DNA of 64,000 nucleotides from Fibrobacter sp. UWB15 (lineage in GTDB: Bacteria > Fibrobacterota > Fibrobacteria > Fibrobacterales > Fibrobacteraceae). The notes beneath the pieces were generated by a model, which saw nothing but the letters and a program-made list of their open reading frames with translations, ran no database searches and was not told the origin of the DNA. The stretch is from contig NZ_FXBA01000004.1 in assembly GCF_900177705.1 (NCBI RefSeq), positions 62,001 through 126,000 of the forward strand. Reading direction: 5' to 3'. Shown piece after piece: positions 42,377 to 52,700 of the stretch (position 1 is the stretch's first letter; the number at the start of each line of letters is the position of its first letter). The translations under genes and the position numbers were made by a program.

Positions 42377-44197
42377 TTACTTAACATCGTATTCTGGAAT
42401 CGGCAGATTTTCGCCAGCCTTCATGGCCTTGTCAAGTGCCGCAGACTTCGTGGGGTCTAGCCACCAGTAAACGGGGATAGCGTCTTCGCGGTTAAAGCGG
42501 TCAAAGACTTTTTCCGGAGTGCCGTAGCGGTTCCAGTAAAGAATACGGTGATGGTCGCATTGCCACATGAGCACGTAAGGCACGATTTCAGCCAGGCGGT
42601 TGTCGAGCGCCTTCAGGATTTCGTTACGCTTCGCGAGGTCGAATTCCGTCTTCTGCAGGTTGATGAGGCTATCCACCACCTTGTCCTGCACGCCGGCCAA
42701 GTTGTTCGTGCCCTTCTGCAGTGCGGTTGTCGAATTCCAGCTAGCTTCCGGATCGCGCAATCTGCCCGCGCCCCAGTTCACCCAGTACAAATCAAAGTCG
42801 GCATCGTCCAAGCGCTTGCGGAGCGTGCTCTGCGACATCTGTTCGATGGTTGCAACAACGCCCACCTTCTTCAAGTCTTCCTGGAACAGCGTGAGGTGAC
42901 GCAGGTCTTCCTGGCTAGTAATGAAGTTAATGGCGAACGGCTTGCCGTCTTTTTCGAGCACACCCTGTGCATTCACTTTGTAGCCCGCTTCTGCAAAGAG
43001 GGCGCGGGCGCTATCCGGGTTGAACTTGTAGAGCGGCGCCGTCGGATTCTGGTTGCCTTCCCACAAGTCGGGGTAGTAGCTGTTGAGCAAGAAGTACTGG
43101 TTGTACATGTACTTTTCATTCATGGCTTCGCGATTCAGGAGCATGTTGAGGGCACGGCGCACGCGAACATCTTGGAACTGCGGCTTGCGCAAGTTGATAG
43201 CCATCCCCTGGAAACCAATCGGTTCCTTGTTGAAGATACGCTGCTTCACGGCCCAGCCTTTCTGAATGGCGTCGAAGTCAGTCTGTTTCATCCAGATGCT
43301 GCTGGTGTAAATCGCGTAGGCGTTGATGTCTTGCTTTTTGAACGCTTCAAGAGCCTTCGTCTGATCGTTCATGAAGCGGTAGCGAATCTTTTCGAAGTTG
43401 TACTTGCCGCGGTTCCAGTTCTTCTTGAAGCCCCACCAGTCGGCGCGGCGAGCAAGTTCCACGTAGCGGTCTTCGCGGAAGGTCTTGATCTTGTACGGGC
43501 CTGACACCACCGGGAATTCATAACGAATCTGGTTGAAGTCCTTACCTGCCCACACATGCTTCGGGAAGGCGAGCATGCCAGCAGCTTCCCAGAAGTTGCC
43601 CCAATGCGATTCCTTGGCGGTCATCTTGACCGTAAGGCTATCGACGACTTCGGGGCGGTCAAAGCGGCTGAGCCCCACCTTGAAAATCGGCGTGAGGTTT
43701 TTATCGTCCATGATGACGTCGTAGTAGAACTGCACATCTTCGGCGGTCACCGATTTACCGTCGCTCCACTTGGCACGCGGATCCACATGGAAAGTGAATG
43801 TCTTGCCGTCTTCGGACACACTCCAGCTGTCTGCGAGAATTCCCACTTCGCGGTCTTCGGTGCTATGCAGGCTCACGAGCGGTTCAAACATCATGCCCAT
43901 GAGTTCAGCCGAGAAGCTATTGTAGTCTTCCCACATATTGAAGGACTTCGGCATCGCGGAGCCCCACAAGGTAATTGCACCGCAAGGGCGGGCATCCTTC
44001 GAGGCAATCGGGTCGAACTCGCCCGTTGCTTCAGAGTCTTGCGGGAGTTCGGGGCAGTTGAGTTCGGCGGATTTCGCAGACTTGGAGCCCGAGGCGCCCT
44101 GCTCGTTGCAAGCGGTCAAGGCAATTGCCGACAACATCAGGGTGCCGGATATGAGCGCCGCGCCCCAGAAACCCATTTTCAATTTTTCGTTTTTCAT
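42377..44197 (-). CDS. ABC-type oligopeptide-like solute-binding lipoprotein (family 5)
   Basis: 606 residues with lipobox ALTAC (Cys ~30). The body follows the SBP_bac_5 fold: LMGMMFEPLVSL, LADSWSVSEDGKTFTFHVDP, AKWSDGKSVTAEDVQFYYDV, VVSGPYKI, and later VRRALNMLLNREAM and FNPDSARALFAEAGYKV. Family members deliver oligopeptides, nickel or sugars to an ABC permease. A Cys-containing insert near the N-terminus (LNCPELPQDSEATGEFD, RPCGAITLW) is unusual. No permease or ATPase gene lies next to it, so it acts with components encoded elsewhere, or alone. It is flanked on both sides by REP-like palindromes. Confidence 0.9.
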   Translation of the reverse strand: MKNEKLKMGFWGAALISGTLMLSAIALTACNEQGASGSKSAKSAELNCPELPQDSEATGEFDPIASKDARPCGAITLWGSAMPKSFNMWEDYNSFSAELMGMMFEPLVSLHSTEDREVGILADSWSVSEDGKTFTFHVDPRAKWSDGKSVTAEDVQFYYDVIMDDKNLTPIFKVGLSRFDRPEVVDSLTVKMTAKESHWGNFWEAAGMLAFPKHVWAGKDFNQIRYEFPVVSGPYKIKTFREDRYVELARRADWWGFKKNWNRGKYNFEKIRYRFMNDQTKALEAFKKQDINAYAIYTSSIWMKQTDFDAIQKGWAVKQRIFNKEPIGFQGMAINLRKPQFQDVRVRRALNMLLNREAMNEKYMYNQYFLLNSYYPDLWEGNQNPTAPLYKFNPDSARALFAEAGYKVNAQGVLEKDGKPFAINFITSQEDLRHLTLFQEDLKKVGVVATIEQMSQSTLRKRLDDADFDLYWVNWGAGRLRDPEASWNSTTALQKGTNNLAGVQDKVVDSLINLQKTEFDLAKRNEILKALDNRLAEIVPYVLMWQCDHHRILYWNRYGTPEKVFDRFNREDAIPVYWWLDPTKSAALDKAMKAGENLPIPEYDVK

Positions 44198-44240
44198 TTT
44201 AAATCTCGTAAATAAATACTTTTCAAATATATAAAATCCG

Positions 44241-44261
44241 ATTCCGGGTCAAGCCCGGAAT
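44241..44261. repeat. REP-like palindrome, copy 2
   Basis: ATTCCGGG-TCAAG-CCCGGAAT, perfect 8-bp arms. The loop is the reverse complement of the loop in copy 1. Confidence 0.85.
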
Positions 44262-44293
44262 GACATGCATAATCAAGTCTGTAATGACGAGCG

Positions 44294-44845
44294 TCAAATT
44301 ACTTTATCGGTAACGACACGCCACTCGCCCGGTTTTAAATCACCCAAGGGTATATTACCGATTTGTACACGAATCAGGCGTAACGTCGGGAACCCCACCG
44401 CTGCCGTCATATGGCGAACCTGGCGGTTTTTGCCCTCGATGAGCGTGAGGCGCACCCAGCTCGTGGGGATATTCGCCCTAAAACGCACCGGCGGATTTCG
44501 GGGCCAAAGCCAATCCGGTTCTTCCGCCATTTCTGCCTTGCAGGGCTTGGTATGGTACCCCTTGATATCGACCCCCTTGGCAAGCTTGTGCACCGCCTCT
44601 TCGGTAATTTGACCATCCACTTGCGCCAAGTAGGTTCGCGGGTGCTCAAACTTCGGATCCAGCAGTTTCTTAATCAGCTTGCCATTATCCGTCAGCAAGA
44701 GCGCGCCTTCGCTGTCGTGGTCCAGGCGCCCCGCCGCATAAACACCCGGCGGGAACCCGAACGTATCGAGCGCCGCATGGCCCGACTCCGGCGTAAATTG
44801 GCTCAAAACACCAAAAGGCTTGTTAAAGAGAATAACCGAGGACAT
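44294..44845 (-). CDS. rluE: 23S rRNA pseudouridine synthase, RluE-like
   Basis: 183 residues from the ATG at 44845 (a GTG one codon earlier is also possible). The protein belongs to the RsuA/RluB/RluE group. The catalytic motif GRLDHDSEGALLLTDNG (~39-55) contains the nucleophilic Asp. Family segments NKPFGVLSQF, HPRTYLAQVDG, RANIPTSWVRLTLIEGKNRQVR and HMTAAVGFPTLRLIR closely resemble RluE, which modifies U2457 of 23S rRNA in E. coli. No S4 domain is present, consistent with RluE. The exact target base here is inferred. Confidence 0.86.
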   Translation of the reverse strand: MSSVILFNKPFGVLSQFTPESGHAALDTFGFPPGVYAAGRLDHDSEGALLLTDNGKLIKKLLDPKFEHPRTYLAQVDGQITEEAVHKLAKGVDIKGYHTKPCKAEMAEEPDWLWPRNPPVRFRANIPTSWVRLTLIEGKNRQVRHMTAAVGFPTLRLIRVQIGNIPLGDLKPGEWRVVTDKVI

Positions 44846-44917
44846 CACAACGAAAGGTAGAAAAATCCCCCTCTGTCATTCTGGTCTCCAAGCATGAACG
44901 CGAATCACTTTCAACGG

Positions 44918-44952
44918 TCTACTTCCTACTGCCTACCGTCTACTTCCGACTA
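44918..44952. repeat. Degenerate 7-bp tandem repeat
   Basis: Five successive heptamers TCTACTT, CCTACTG, CCTACCG, TCTACTT, CCGACTA (reverse complement near AGTAGAC/GGTAGGC) form a pyrimidine-rich array that ends about 20 bases before the epimerase ATG. Confidence 0.7.
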
Positions 44953-44972
44953 TTTTATCTATCTTTCCTCTC

Positions 44973-46010
44973 ATGAAAATTCTTGTTACAGGTGCAGCAG
45001 GTTTTATTGGCTCCAAGCTCATGTTCATGCTTGCGGAACGCGGCGATGAAGTGGTGGGCCTCGACAATATTAATGACTATTACGATGTACGCCTCAAGTA
45101 CGGTCGACTCCGCGAAGGCGGCATTGAGCAGCCCGGCGACAACTTCGCCTACGGCGCCATGGTCCAAAGTACCAAGTACAAGAACTGCCGTTTCGTAAAG
45201 ATGGGCATCGACGACAAGGAACCCCTGGACAAGCTCTTTGCCGAAGAAAAGTTCGACAAGGTTGTGAACCTCGCCGCTCAGGCTGGCGTTCGTTACTCCA
45301 TCACGAACCCATACGCCTACCTGCAAAGCAACCTGGTCGGATTCCTGAACATTCTGGAAGCCTGCCGCCATAACGAAGTCAAGTATCTCGTTTTCGCCTC
45401 GTCCAGTTCCGTGTACGGCCTCAATAGTAAGGTTCCCTACAACGAAGACGACAAGGTTGACAATCCGGTGAGCTTGTACGCCGCCAGCAAAAAGAGCAAC
45501 GAGCTCATGGCCCACAGCTACAGCAAGCTTTACAACCTGCCCGTCGCGGGTCTACGGTTCTTCACCGTATACGGTCCGTGGGGACGTCCCGACATGTCGC
45601 CCATGCTCTTTGCCCGCGCTATTTCCAAGGGCGAACCAATCAAGGTATTCAACAACGGCGACATGATCCGCGACTTTACCTACATCGATGACATCGCCGA
45701 AGGCACCATTCACACGCTGGACCATGTACCCGATGCAGCCAAGTGCGCCAACAACGTGCCCTACAAGATTTACAACATCGGCTGCAGCCACCCCGTAAAG
45801 CTCATGGACTTTATCGCCGAAATCGAAAACGCTTACGGCGAGCCCGCCAAGAAGAACTTCTTGCCCATGCAGCCCGGCGACGTGTACCAGACCAACGCCG
45901 ACACCACCAAGCTCGAAACTGAGTGCGGCTACAAGCCCCACTGGAGCCTGCACGACGGCATCGGCGAATTCATGAAGTGGTACAAAAGCGACAAGAACCC
46001 GTTGAGGTAA
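44973..46010 (+). CDS. NAD-dependent nucleotide-sugar epimerase, UDP-glucuronate 4-epimerase-like
   Basis: 345 residues of an extended short-chain dehydrogenase. The Rossmann motif GAAGFIGS (~7-14), LDNINDYYDVRLK (~30-42), FASSSSVYG (catalytic Ser/Thr region) and YAASKKSNE (Tyr-x3-Lys) are present, and GLRFFTVYGPWGRPDM is typical of UDP-glucuronate 4-epimerases. Such enzymes convert UDP-GlcA to UDP-GalA for capsule, LPS or exopolysaccharide. A related specificity, such as UDP-GlcNAc or UDP-Glc epimerase, cannot be excluded. No Shine-Dalgarno is evident before the ATG; the start is fixed by homology. The porin-like gene follows after 20 bases. Confidence 0.86.
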   Translation: MKILVTGAAGFIGSKLMFMLAERGDEVVGLDNINDYYDVRLKYGRLREGGIEQPGDNFAYGAMVQSTKYKNCRFVKMGIDDKEPLDKLFAEEKFDKVVNLAAQAGVRYSITNPYAYLQSNLVGFLNILEACRHNEVKYLVFASSSSVYGLNSKVPYNEDDKVDNPVSLYAASKKSNELMAHSYSKLYNLPVAGLRFFTVYGPWGRPDMSPMLFARAISKGEPIKVFNNGDMIRDFTYIDDIAEGTIHTLDHVPDAAKCANNVPYKIYNIGCSHPVKLMDFIAEIENAYGEPAKKNFLPMQPGDVYQTNADTTKLETECGYKPHWSLHDGIGEFMKWYKSDKNPLR

Positions 46011-46030
46011 ACATTTTCGGAGGAAACAAC

Positions 46031-46627
46031 ATGAAAGCAATCTCCCGCACTATTGCAGGCGCACTGTTCGCAACCGGTCTAGCCTCTGCTCAAGTCCAAA
46101 TGGGCGGACGCGCCGCCGTAAACTTCAGCACGCTCTGGGGCGACGGAGCTTCTGAAAAGGAAATCCCCTGGAGCCTTGGCCTTACAGCCGGTGCCGCTGC
46201 CAAAGTCGCTGTAAACGAAAAAGTCAACATTGTACCAGAACTCGATGTGGATTGGCGCCGTCAAAAAAACGACGAATACACATGGAACACATGGGCAATC
46301 GAATTACCCGTTCTCGCCCGTTACAACGTGATGCCTCAAATGTACTTTGAAGCGGGTCCGCGATTCGCGCTGCTCCTGTCCTCTGAACTGGAACAAGACT
46401 TAGACAACTATGTCGAAACCACCAACTTCAGCAAGATTGACGCGCTCAATCTCTTTGAATTCGGCATCGACGTCGGCATCGGCTACTCGGTCACGCCCGT
46501 TTTTGACATGAGCATTCGCTATGGCGTAGGCCTGACCTCTATTATCGACGGCAAAAAGTTCGAAGCCGAAGACCAGGCCTTCAAGAACATGCAAATCCAA
46601 GTCGGCGGAACTTACTGGTTTATGTAG
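46031..46627 (+). CDS. Outer-membrane porin-like beta-barrel protein
   Basis: 198 residues from the ATG at 46031, preceded by CGGAGGAAAC; a longer frame starts inside the epimerase gene and lacks a ribosome site. The signal peptide ends near ASA^Q (~20). The mature part alternates strands and short loops (VNIVPELDVDWRRQ, AIELPVLARYNVMPQMYFEA, FGIDVGIGYSVTPVFDMSIRY) and ends VGGTYWFM, as in PF13568-type small barrels of the FCB group. Function unknown. The short distance to the epimerase gene suggests cotranscription. Confidence 0.82.
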   Translation: MKAISRTIAGALFATGLASAQVQMGGRAAVNFSTLWGDGASEKEIPWSLGLTAGAAAKVAVNEKVNIVPELDVDWRRQKNDEYTWNTWAIELPVLARYNVMPQMYFEAGPRFALLLSSELEQDLDNYVETTNFSKIDALNLFEFGIDVGIGYSVTPVFDMSIRYGVGLTSIIDGKKFEAEDQAFKNMQIQVGGTYWFM

Positions 46628-46656
46628 CCTAGATGAGAATCATCTAAACAAGATTT

Positions 46657-46682
46657 GCCCTGCTTACGCAGGGCTTTTTTTT
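46657..46682 (+). terminator. Terminator of the porin-like gene
   Basis: GCCCTGC-TTAC-GCAGGGC (46657-46674) followed by eight T. Confidence 0.93.
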
Positions 46683-46703
46683 GATTGCTTGAGAGCGTAT
46701 ACG

Positions 46704-46735
46704 AAAACACCGACCCCAAATGGGGTCGGTGTTTT
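46704..46735. terminator. Bidirectional terminator, end of minor-pilin operon
   Basis: AAAACACCGACCCC (46704-46717), loop AAAT, GGGGTCGGTGTTTT (46722-46735), a perfect 14-bp stem. On the minus strand it lies 14 bases after the giant pilin-like gene. Confidence 0.92.
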
Positions 46736-46749
46736 TTACAGAAAGTTCT

Positions 46750-49700
46750 TTACTTATCAAATTTACATTTTACTGAAGCGCCGTTATCTGTAGAATAAAC
46801 ACAAACATTTTCAACAAATGTTGTTGAAGTTGTTGTATAATGCGGATGCACCCCTAAATATTCTTTAAGATTATCAGTCGCATTCCACGTTGAATTTCCA
46901 TAAGTAACTCGAATATTACGATATCCACCTTGCATTGCCTCGCATGCTATGGCAATATTCGGCAAATAATTTGGATTACTCCATGTTCCTTTTAACGTTA
47001 GGCATGATCCCGAAGCAACCGTTTGCTGACTTGAGAAATTTTCCCCTTCACTCGTCATTACAACAACATTGTTGTCGCCATTACCTTCACCACCATTTTC
47101 ATTGCCATTTCCGTTGCCGCCTTCTCCGGAATTCCCATTGCCAGATTCTTCGCTACAAACCGGCGTAGACGATCCAGTAGTAATAACACGTATCCATTCG
47201 CAATTTTCATTGTTACGATTAGGATTACGGCAGCCTATCGTTCTCGGAATTTCAATGTAATATCCACCATCTATCTTTTCTACACCGGCAGCGGTAAGTG
47301 CGGCCTCACAAGAAGCTTCACCTTCGCAATATTGAGGTCTTACCCCATTAACGAGAATCGTATTCATTCCGTAGTTTTCGTTAATTTCAGTAATCTTCGT
47401 ACCGAACAAGCAAACCGTTGCAGACTGGCCGTTTTCAACTGTTCCCGACTTCAAATCATCGCAGCCCGAGCTGCATGTACAGCCACAATTATTAACGCTT
47501 TCTACAAACGCAAATGTACCCGAACAAGAAGCAGTCCTTGTATTGTCGCTATGATCAGTCACAGTGAAAGTATAGGGGACATTACTATTCGTGGCATCTT
47601 GAGCAGTCCAAGTGATAGCCGTACTTGCAGAGGTATACGATCCCGTATTAGACGAAGCAAACGCTGTACCCGTTGTAGGAGCAAGTACATAATCACACCC
47701 GTCACCGCAATTCAGAAGGGTCGTCGGATTAAACGTCGCCGTTTGTCCCACTGCATACTCCTTCTTCGCGGGGCAACTTACAGAAATCGCATTCTGAGCA
47801 ACGGTCACGTTTTGCGAGCAGACCTCCACATCCGCAACCTTCACAGAATAGGTAAACGAACCCGTTTCGTTCATCGTGAATTCCTGAGAATAGTTGTTGC
47901 TAGACCAATAACTCTGTTGCAAATCCTTAGAGGTCACATCGGTACCCTTCTGCTCCAGAACCTGCAATTTCACATTCGTAGCCACAGGATTTATATTTCT
48001 CACCTGGAGACCTAGCTTTTCTCCAACCGACAACGACGTATAAGAGAATGTACACGTAGCCGAAGGCGGATTCACCGTCAACGTCGCTGTACAAGATACA
48101 CCGCCATTTATAACGAACGTGTAAACGTTTGAACCCACCTTAGTCGGCTGCAAGTTATACGCACCAAACGAGCTTCCTTCTCCCGTCCACAGAGCGTTCG
48201 TAGAAGAGACTGTCTGTCCATCATCATCTAGCAGCGATGCCGACACAGATTGCGGGGTTCCCGTAAACTGAGAAGCAAAGAAGTTAACAGTCTGTCCAAG
48301 CGTAATCGTCGAACTACTAAACGAACACTGTCCAGCCTGTATTTCTGATTGTTGAGAATTAACATCGTTAACCACGAACGTTCCACACGTCTCTTCCTTA
48401 AACGGACGGTTTGTATTCTTTTGACGCATCTTTACAGTGTACGATTGCCCAACAGTCAAAGGAGCTGCCGTCGTATTCGCCCTATTTGTCGGCGTAGTAT
48501 AACTTGTAAAATCGGCCGTAGCACTATTTTCGGCCAAAATCGTGCCTTCATCAATATAAATTTCGTAACCGCAATGTTCATCGGGACAACCCGCAAGAGA
48601 ATACGTCACCACCGGGGTTCCCGCTCCAACAAGAACAGATTCCTTATTTATAGAACAAGATGCATTAATGGACGAAATAGCATAAGCATCCGTAACACAA
48701 GGTTCCACGGCCACCGGCGTTTGATCATTCGACCACATTTCCAATTTGAATTGATAGGACAATCCAACATTATTTTCGAACGGATTATCCGCCAAGTTGA
48801 ATACAACCGACGAGCCACCATTCGCATTTGAAATGTTACACGCATCCGTTTCTCCATCTTTAACGCATTCATCCGTCAAACCATCCATAGTCGCGGTTGC
48901 GTTTGTACTAGGAGATACCAATATTCGCCCTGCACGTGCAGAATTATTAATTTGGCCCTGCACATTCCACGACCCATTAGTCATGTTATAATTCGCATAA
49001 CAGCCAACGAAGCCAAGAACATTCGGGCAAGAAGACATGATGCTAACAACTTCAGCACGGCTTCCCAAAGTAAGGTTTTGCACATAAATGCCGCCTACGT
49101 GTTCCGGGTCAAAGCCTACTTCATCCGAGAACTCAGACACGGCAATAGATATCACGCCGTTAGCATTCGTCTTAAAGGACTTGCTATAAACCGCATCAGT
49201 ACCATAAGTATAATCCGTTTCAGGGGACCGGCTAAACAGCGAAATTTCAATTTCATCTGCGTTATGATTATCCAACTCAATTTTTAAGGTAGCACCACGT
49301 AAGTTAACCAATGACGCACCCATCCCATTCGGATACCAATACCCATTGTCTGCATTAAGTTTATCAAATGTAGGCGACGTCGTACAAAGATTTAAATCAC
49401 CGACCCAAAACTCACCGCATTCCGCCGAGGAACTTGCCCATTGCCGTTCTTCTTCAGAGGTGTATCCACATCCTTGTACAGCCGCCTTAGCGATTTTATT
49501 TCCAGAGCCATGGGGACCGCCCGGAGTATCATCAAATTTATAATAACTGGAACACTCTCCAAAGCCGTCCGAATCTCTAGACGAAGAACAGGTAGTACCA
49601 GCATCATTACCATTGTAATAATAATGAGGCGCGCAATCATATCCTTTATTAAACCAAGCCGAAAGTCCCACCCAAGGAAGGACTTTAGTTTTTGCCGGGA

Positions 49701-52700
49701 CAACGCCACCCGCATAGGCGCCCTTAAAGGAACATTTTACGCTTGGGAACGATTCCCAACAGTCCTCATCGAAATCTTCACTATGCCAACCGATACCGTA
49801 CAGGTCAACATTCGGATCGCTCAAACGATAACCAATAGACTGGTTGGCGGCTTCGTTCCGCAGATTTTCGACGCCTGCAATGTTATCATTCTTCAAGGCA
49901 AAAGTCGCCGAATAGGTACGATCGCTCCAAGTGCTAGGAATGATAGACACCGTCAACACATCGTCATGAGTGAGGTACCCACTCAAGGTTGCCGTAAGCA
50001 ATACAATAGAACCGTCTGTAGTATAGGCAGCCGTTCCATTATCATACAAGGGCGATTCCATACACGACGTACCATTAAGGCACACCCTTGCCACAATACC
50101 ATTATATTCATTCAGATAGACATTTACAAACAAATATGAAGATGCCGTAAGCGTAGACCTCAAAAGGAATCCCGTATTTTCAGCCGCAGTACGAGCGATA
50201 TTGTTATTTCGAGAATCAATCTTCGGAATCTTGAATTGCGCCTTTAAAGTACCATACAACCCGCCAACAACTGTGCTCATGACAGTCACCTTTGGAATTT
50301 CAGATTCCTTTTTATTTCTTGCAACAGATCTCTTGATTCTGACCTTGTCCGCACTTGCATCGAGTTCCAAGTCGCTGACGTTGCCTTCAACAAGGTTCCA
50401 CTTTACATTCGACCCACATTCTCCAGCAACAGAGCAGATGCAATATGCCTCATTAGTCACATTTTCTCCCGTGTTGCACTGCAGATTGCCCACCTTGAAT
50501 TGATCAAAGAAGCAGTGAGAATCAGTCTGATTAAAGTGAGCGTAAATTGTTGCCGGACCCGCAGCCGTAAATGATATAGACGGATTATCCGCATTGGTGA
50601 TAAAGCCACATTCACCAGCATCACAAGACCAGCGTTTAAAATCAGACGGCGTTCCAGGAACAGTCATAATGATCCTTGAGCCCTGATAAACCGTAATGGA
50701 GCAAAGTCCACCTTCGGGCCGGTTCGAATACTGGCAGAGGCCATTACGGACCTGGCCATTCAAATCCTGGACTTCAACTTCTATTTCCATTTCAGAAACA
50801 TTTTCCGCCACTCCAGAAAAGCCGTATTGAAGAGTCATAGGTTTGGCTTTCAATCCTGCATACAACTTATACCCTGTAGCGGCATTCAATGGCGCCGAAT
50901 AACTGTTATGTTCTTCAGGAATAACCACTTCACATTTAGTGGCGTCTACCGAGCCCGCAGTCAAATGAATATTGCCATCAATAGCACAACTCCACAAATG
51001 GTTCGGATCAAGCGTTCTACAACCATCAGAACTTGTCGTATTGATATTCACCCAAGTTGCATTCGAAACGCAATTAGGCACCACATTTGTATTGGCCTTT
51101 TCTTGCAATTCTTCACTACAAGAATAAATGTTACAATATTCCGCCAAGGAACCCAATTGAACATTCACCGAGGACGAAACAAATATCAATTCCGTATTGC
51201 TTCCATTTGCAGGAAGATAGCCCTCGCCACCAGTAATCTGCAATCTTAACGTTCCAGAAGAAACGCCATCATTTCTAACAGTGAAAAGGCTCTTATCCTG
51301 TTGTCCGGCATGCACGACCACCTGGCATGTTCCAGAAGCATTTGGATGGCATTCGCCTTCTCCTGCAATTTCAGTAATTACCCATCCCGGATGATCCGCT
51401 GGCGTAACGGTAATATTGATTGTATAATCTTGCGTGGGAGTTCCATTCATAAAGCGAAGTTTCGGAGTCGTCGTCGCACCGTTTCCTAATTCGACAGAGG
51501 TCTCAACAAAACCCACTTCGGTTGTATTTTGCAAAGTACCCTTAACCACCACATAGAACGGAACATCATCCGTTTCATCCCCAATCGAAGCGGTCACATT
51601 ACACCTAAAATAACCTTCTCTAATAGGAGATCCCGCTTCGTAAAGAGGTCCAGATGTTTTTATCGTACTTTCATTACATGTAACGGAGGCCCCCGTCACA
51701 TTGGATTTACTATTCAACGGAATTATACCATAATAATCCTGCAAGCTACCCTTGGCATCCTTTGTCATATATACAACACGAGGTAGCACGATAAAAGAAG
51801 GCTTTAACACATCCGGGTTCTGCGGAACTGTTTTCATTTCACGATTTTTGTACTGAGATTCCAAAGAAACTTTCAGCTGCGGGGCACCTGCTATATAATA
51901 GACATCCGTCGATCCCGCAATAGAAACTTCACTCGAACCACTTGTTACCGACGAAGACGAGCCTGGATCTGTCGTAGGCAAAACCGTTCCACAATCACTT
52001 TGACCACTGGGGCAAAGAATTCCATTTTCAAGCAAATCACTCAACAATTCTTGGTTGGTCGTGATTTTCGAAATCGTCAAATTATTAACTTTCGCACAAT
52101 TTTCAGCTCTAGCATATACAGAGCCATGCAAATCTGCGGTATTGTTAAACAAAATTTTAGAAACATTCGCATCGGTATAAATAAAGTAATTATAAATGCC
52201 CGCACCCTTCGGCTGTAATTCACCTGTAGAGCCTTTTCTCAGATAAAGGAACACATAAGAATCTTCTGTTGTCGGCGGGAAGGCATTCTGTCCTGGATTA
52301 TTTTCAAAAATAATCACGAACTTACCATCCAACGTTCCTGTAGGATTCTTCATTGAAGATGCGCTTACGCTTACCACCAGGTAATCATTAAATTTAACAC
52401 TAGACTCAGAGTCATAGCAATTATTTAGTTTTTCAACAATATCATCAGTCCATTCCGTAATACCTGCAGAACAGCCTTCATTTGCATAGGACTTGAACAC
52501 ATCATATGCATTATCCAACATATCGTCTACTTTATATTTAGCACCATCGCAACCAGGCTGAACAGGTCCCAAAAGTTCGTCGCAAGTATCCTTGATTGCA
52601 ACGCCACAGTTAAGATCGGTAGGATCCGTATTATGGAACGAGCCTGTTACCTGGAACCATGATGGAACCGAGCAGAACGGCCGATAATCATTTCCACTAC

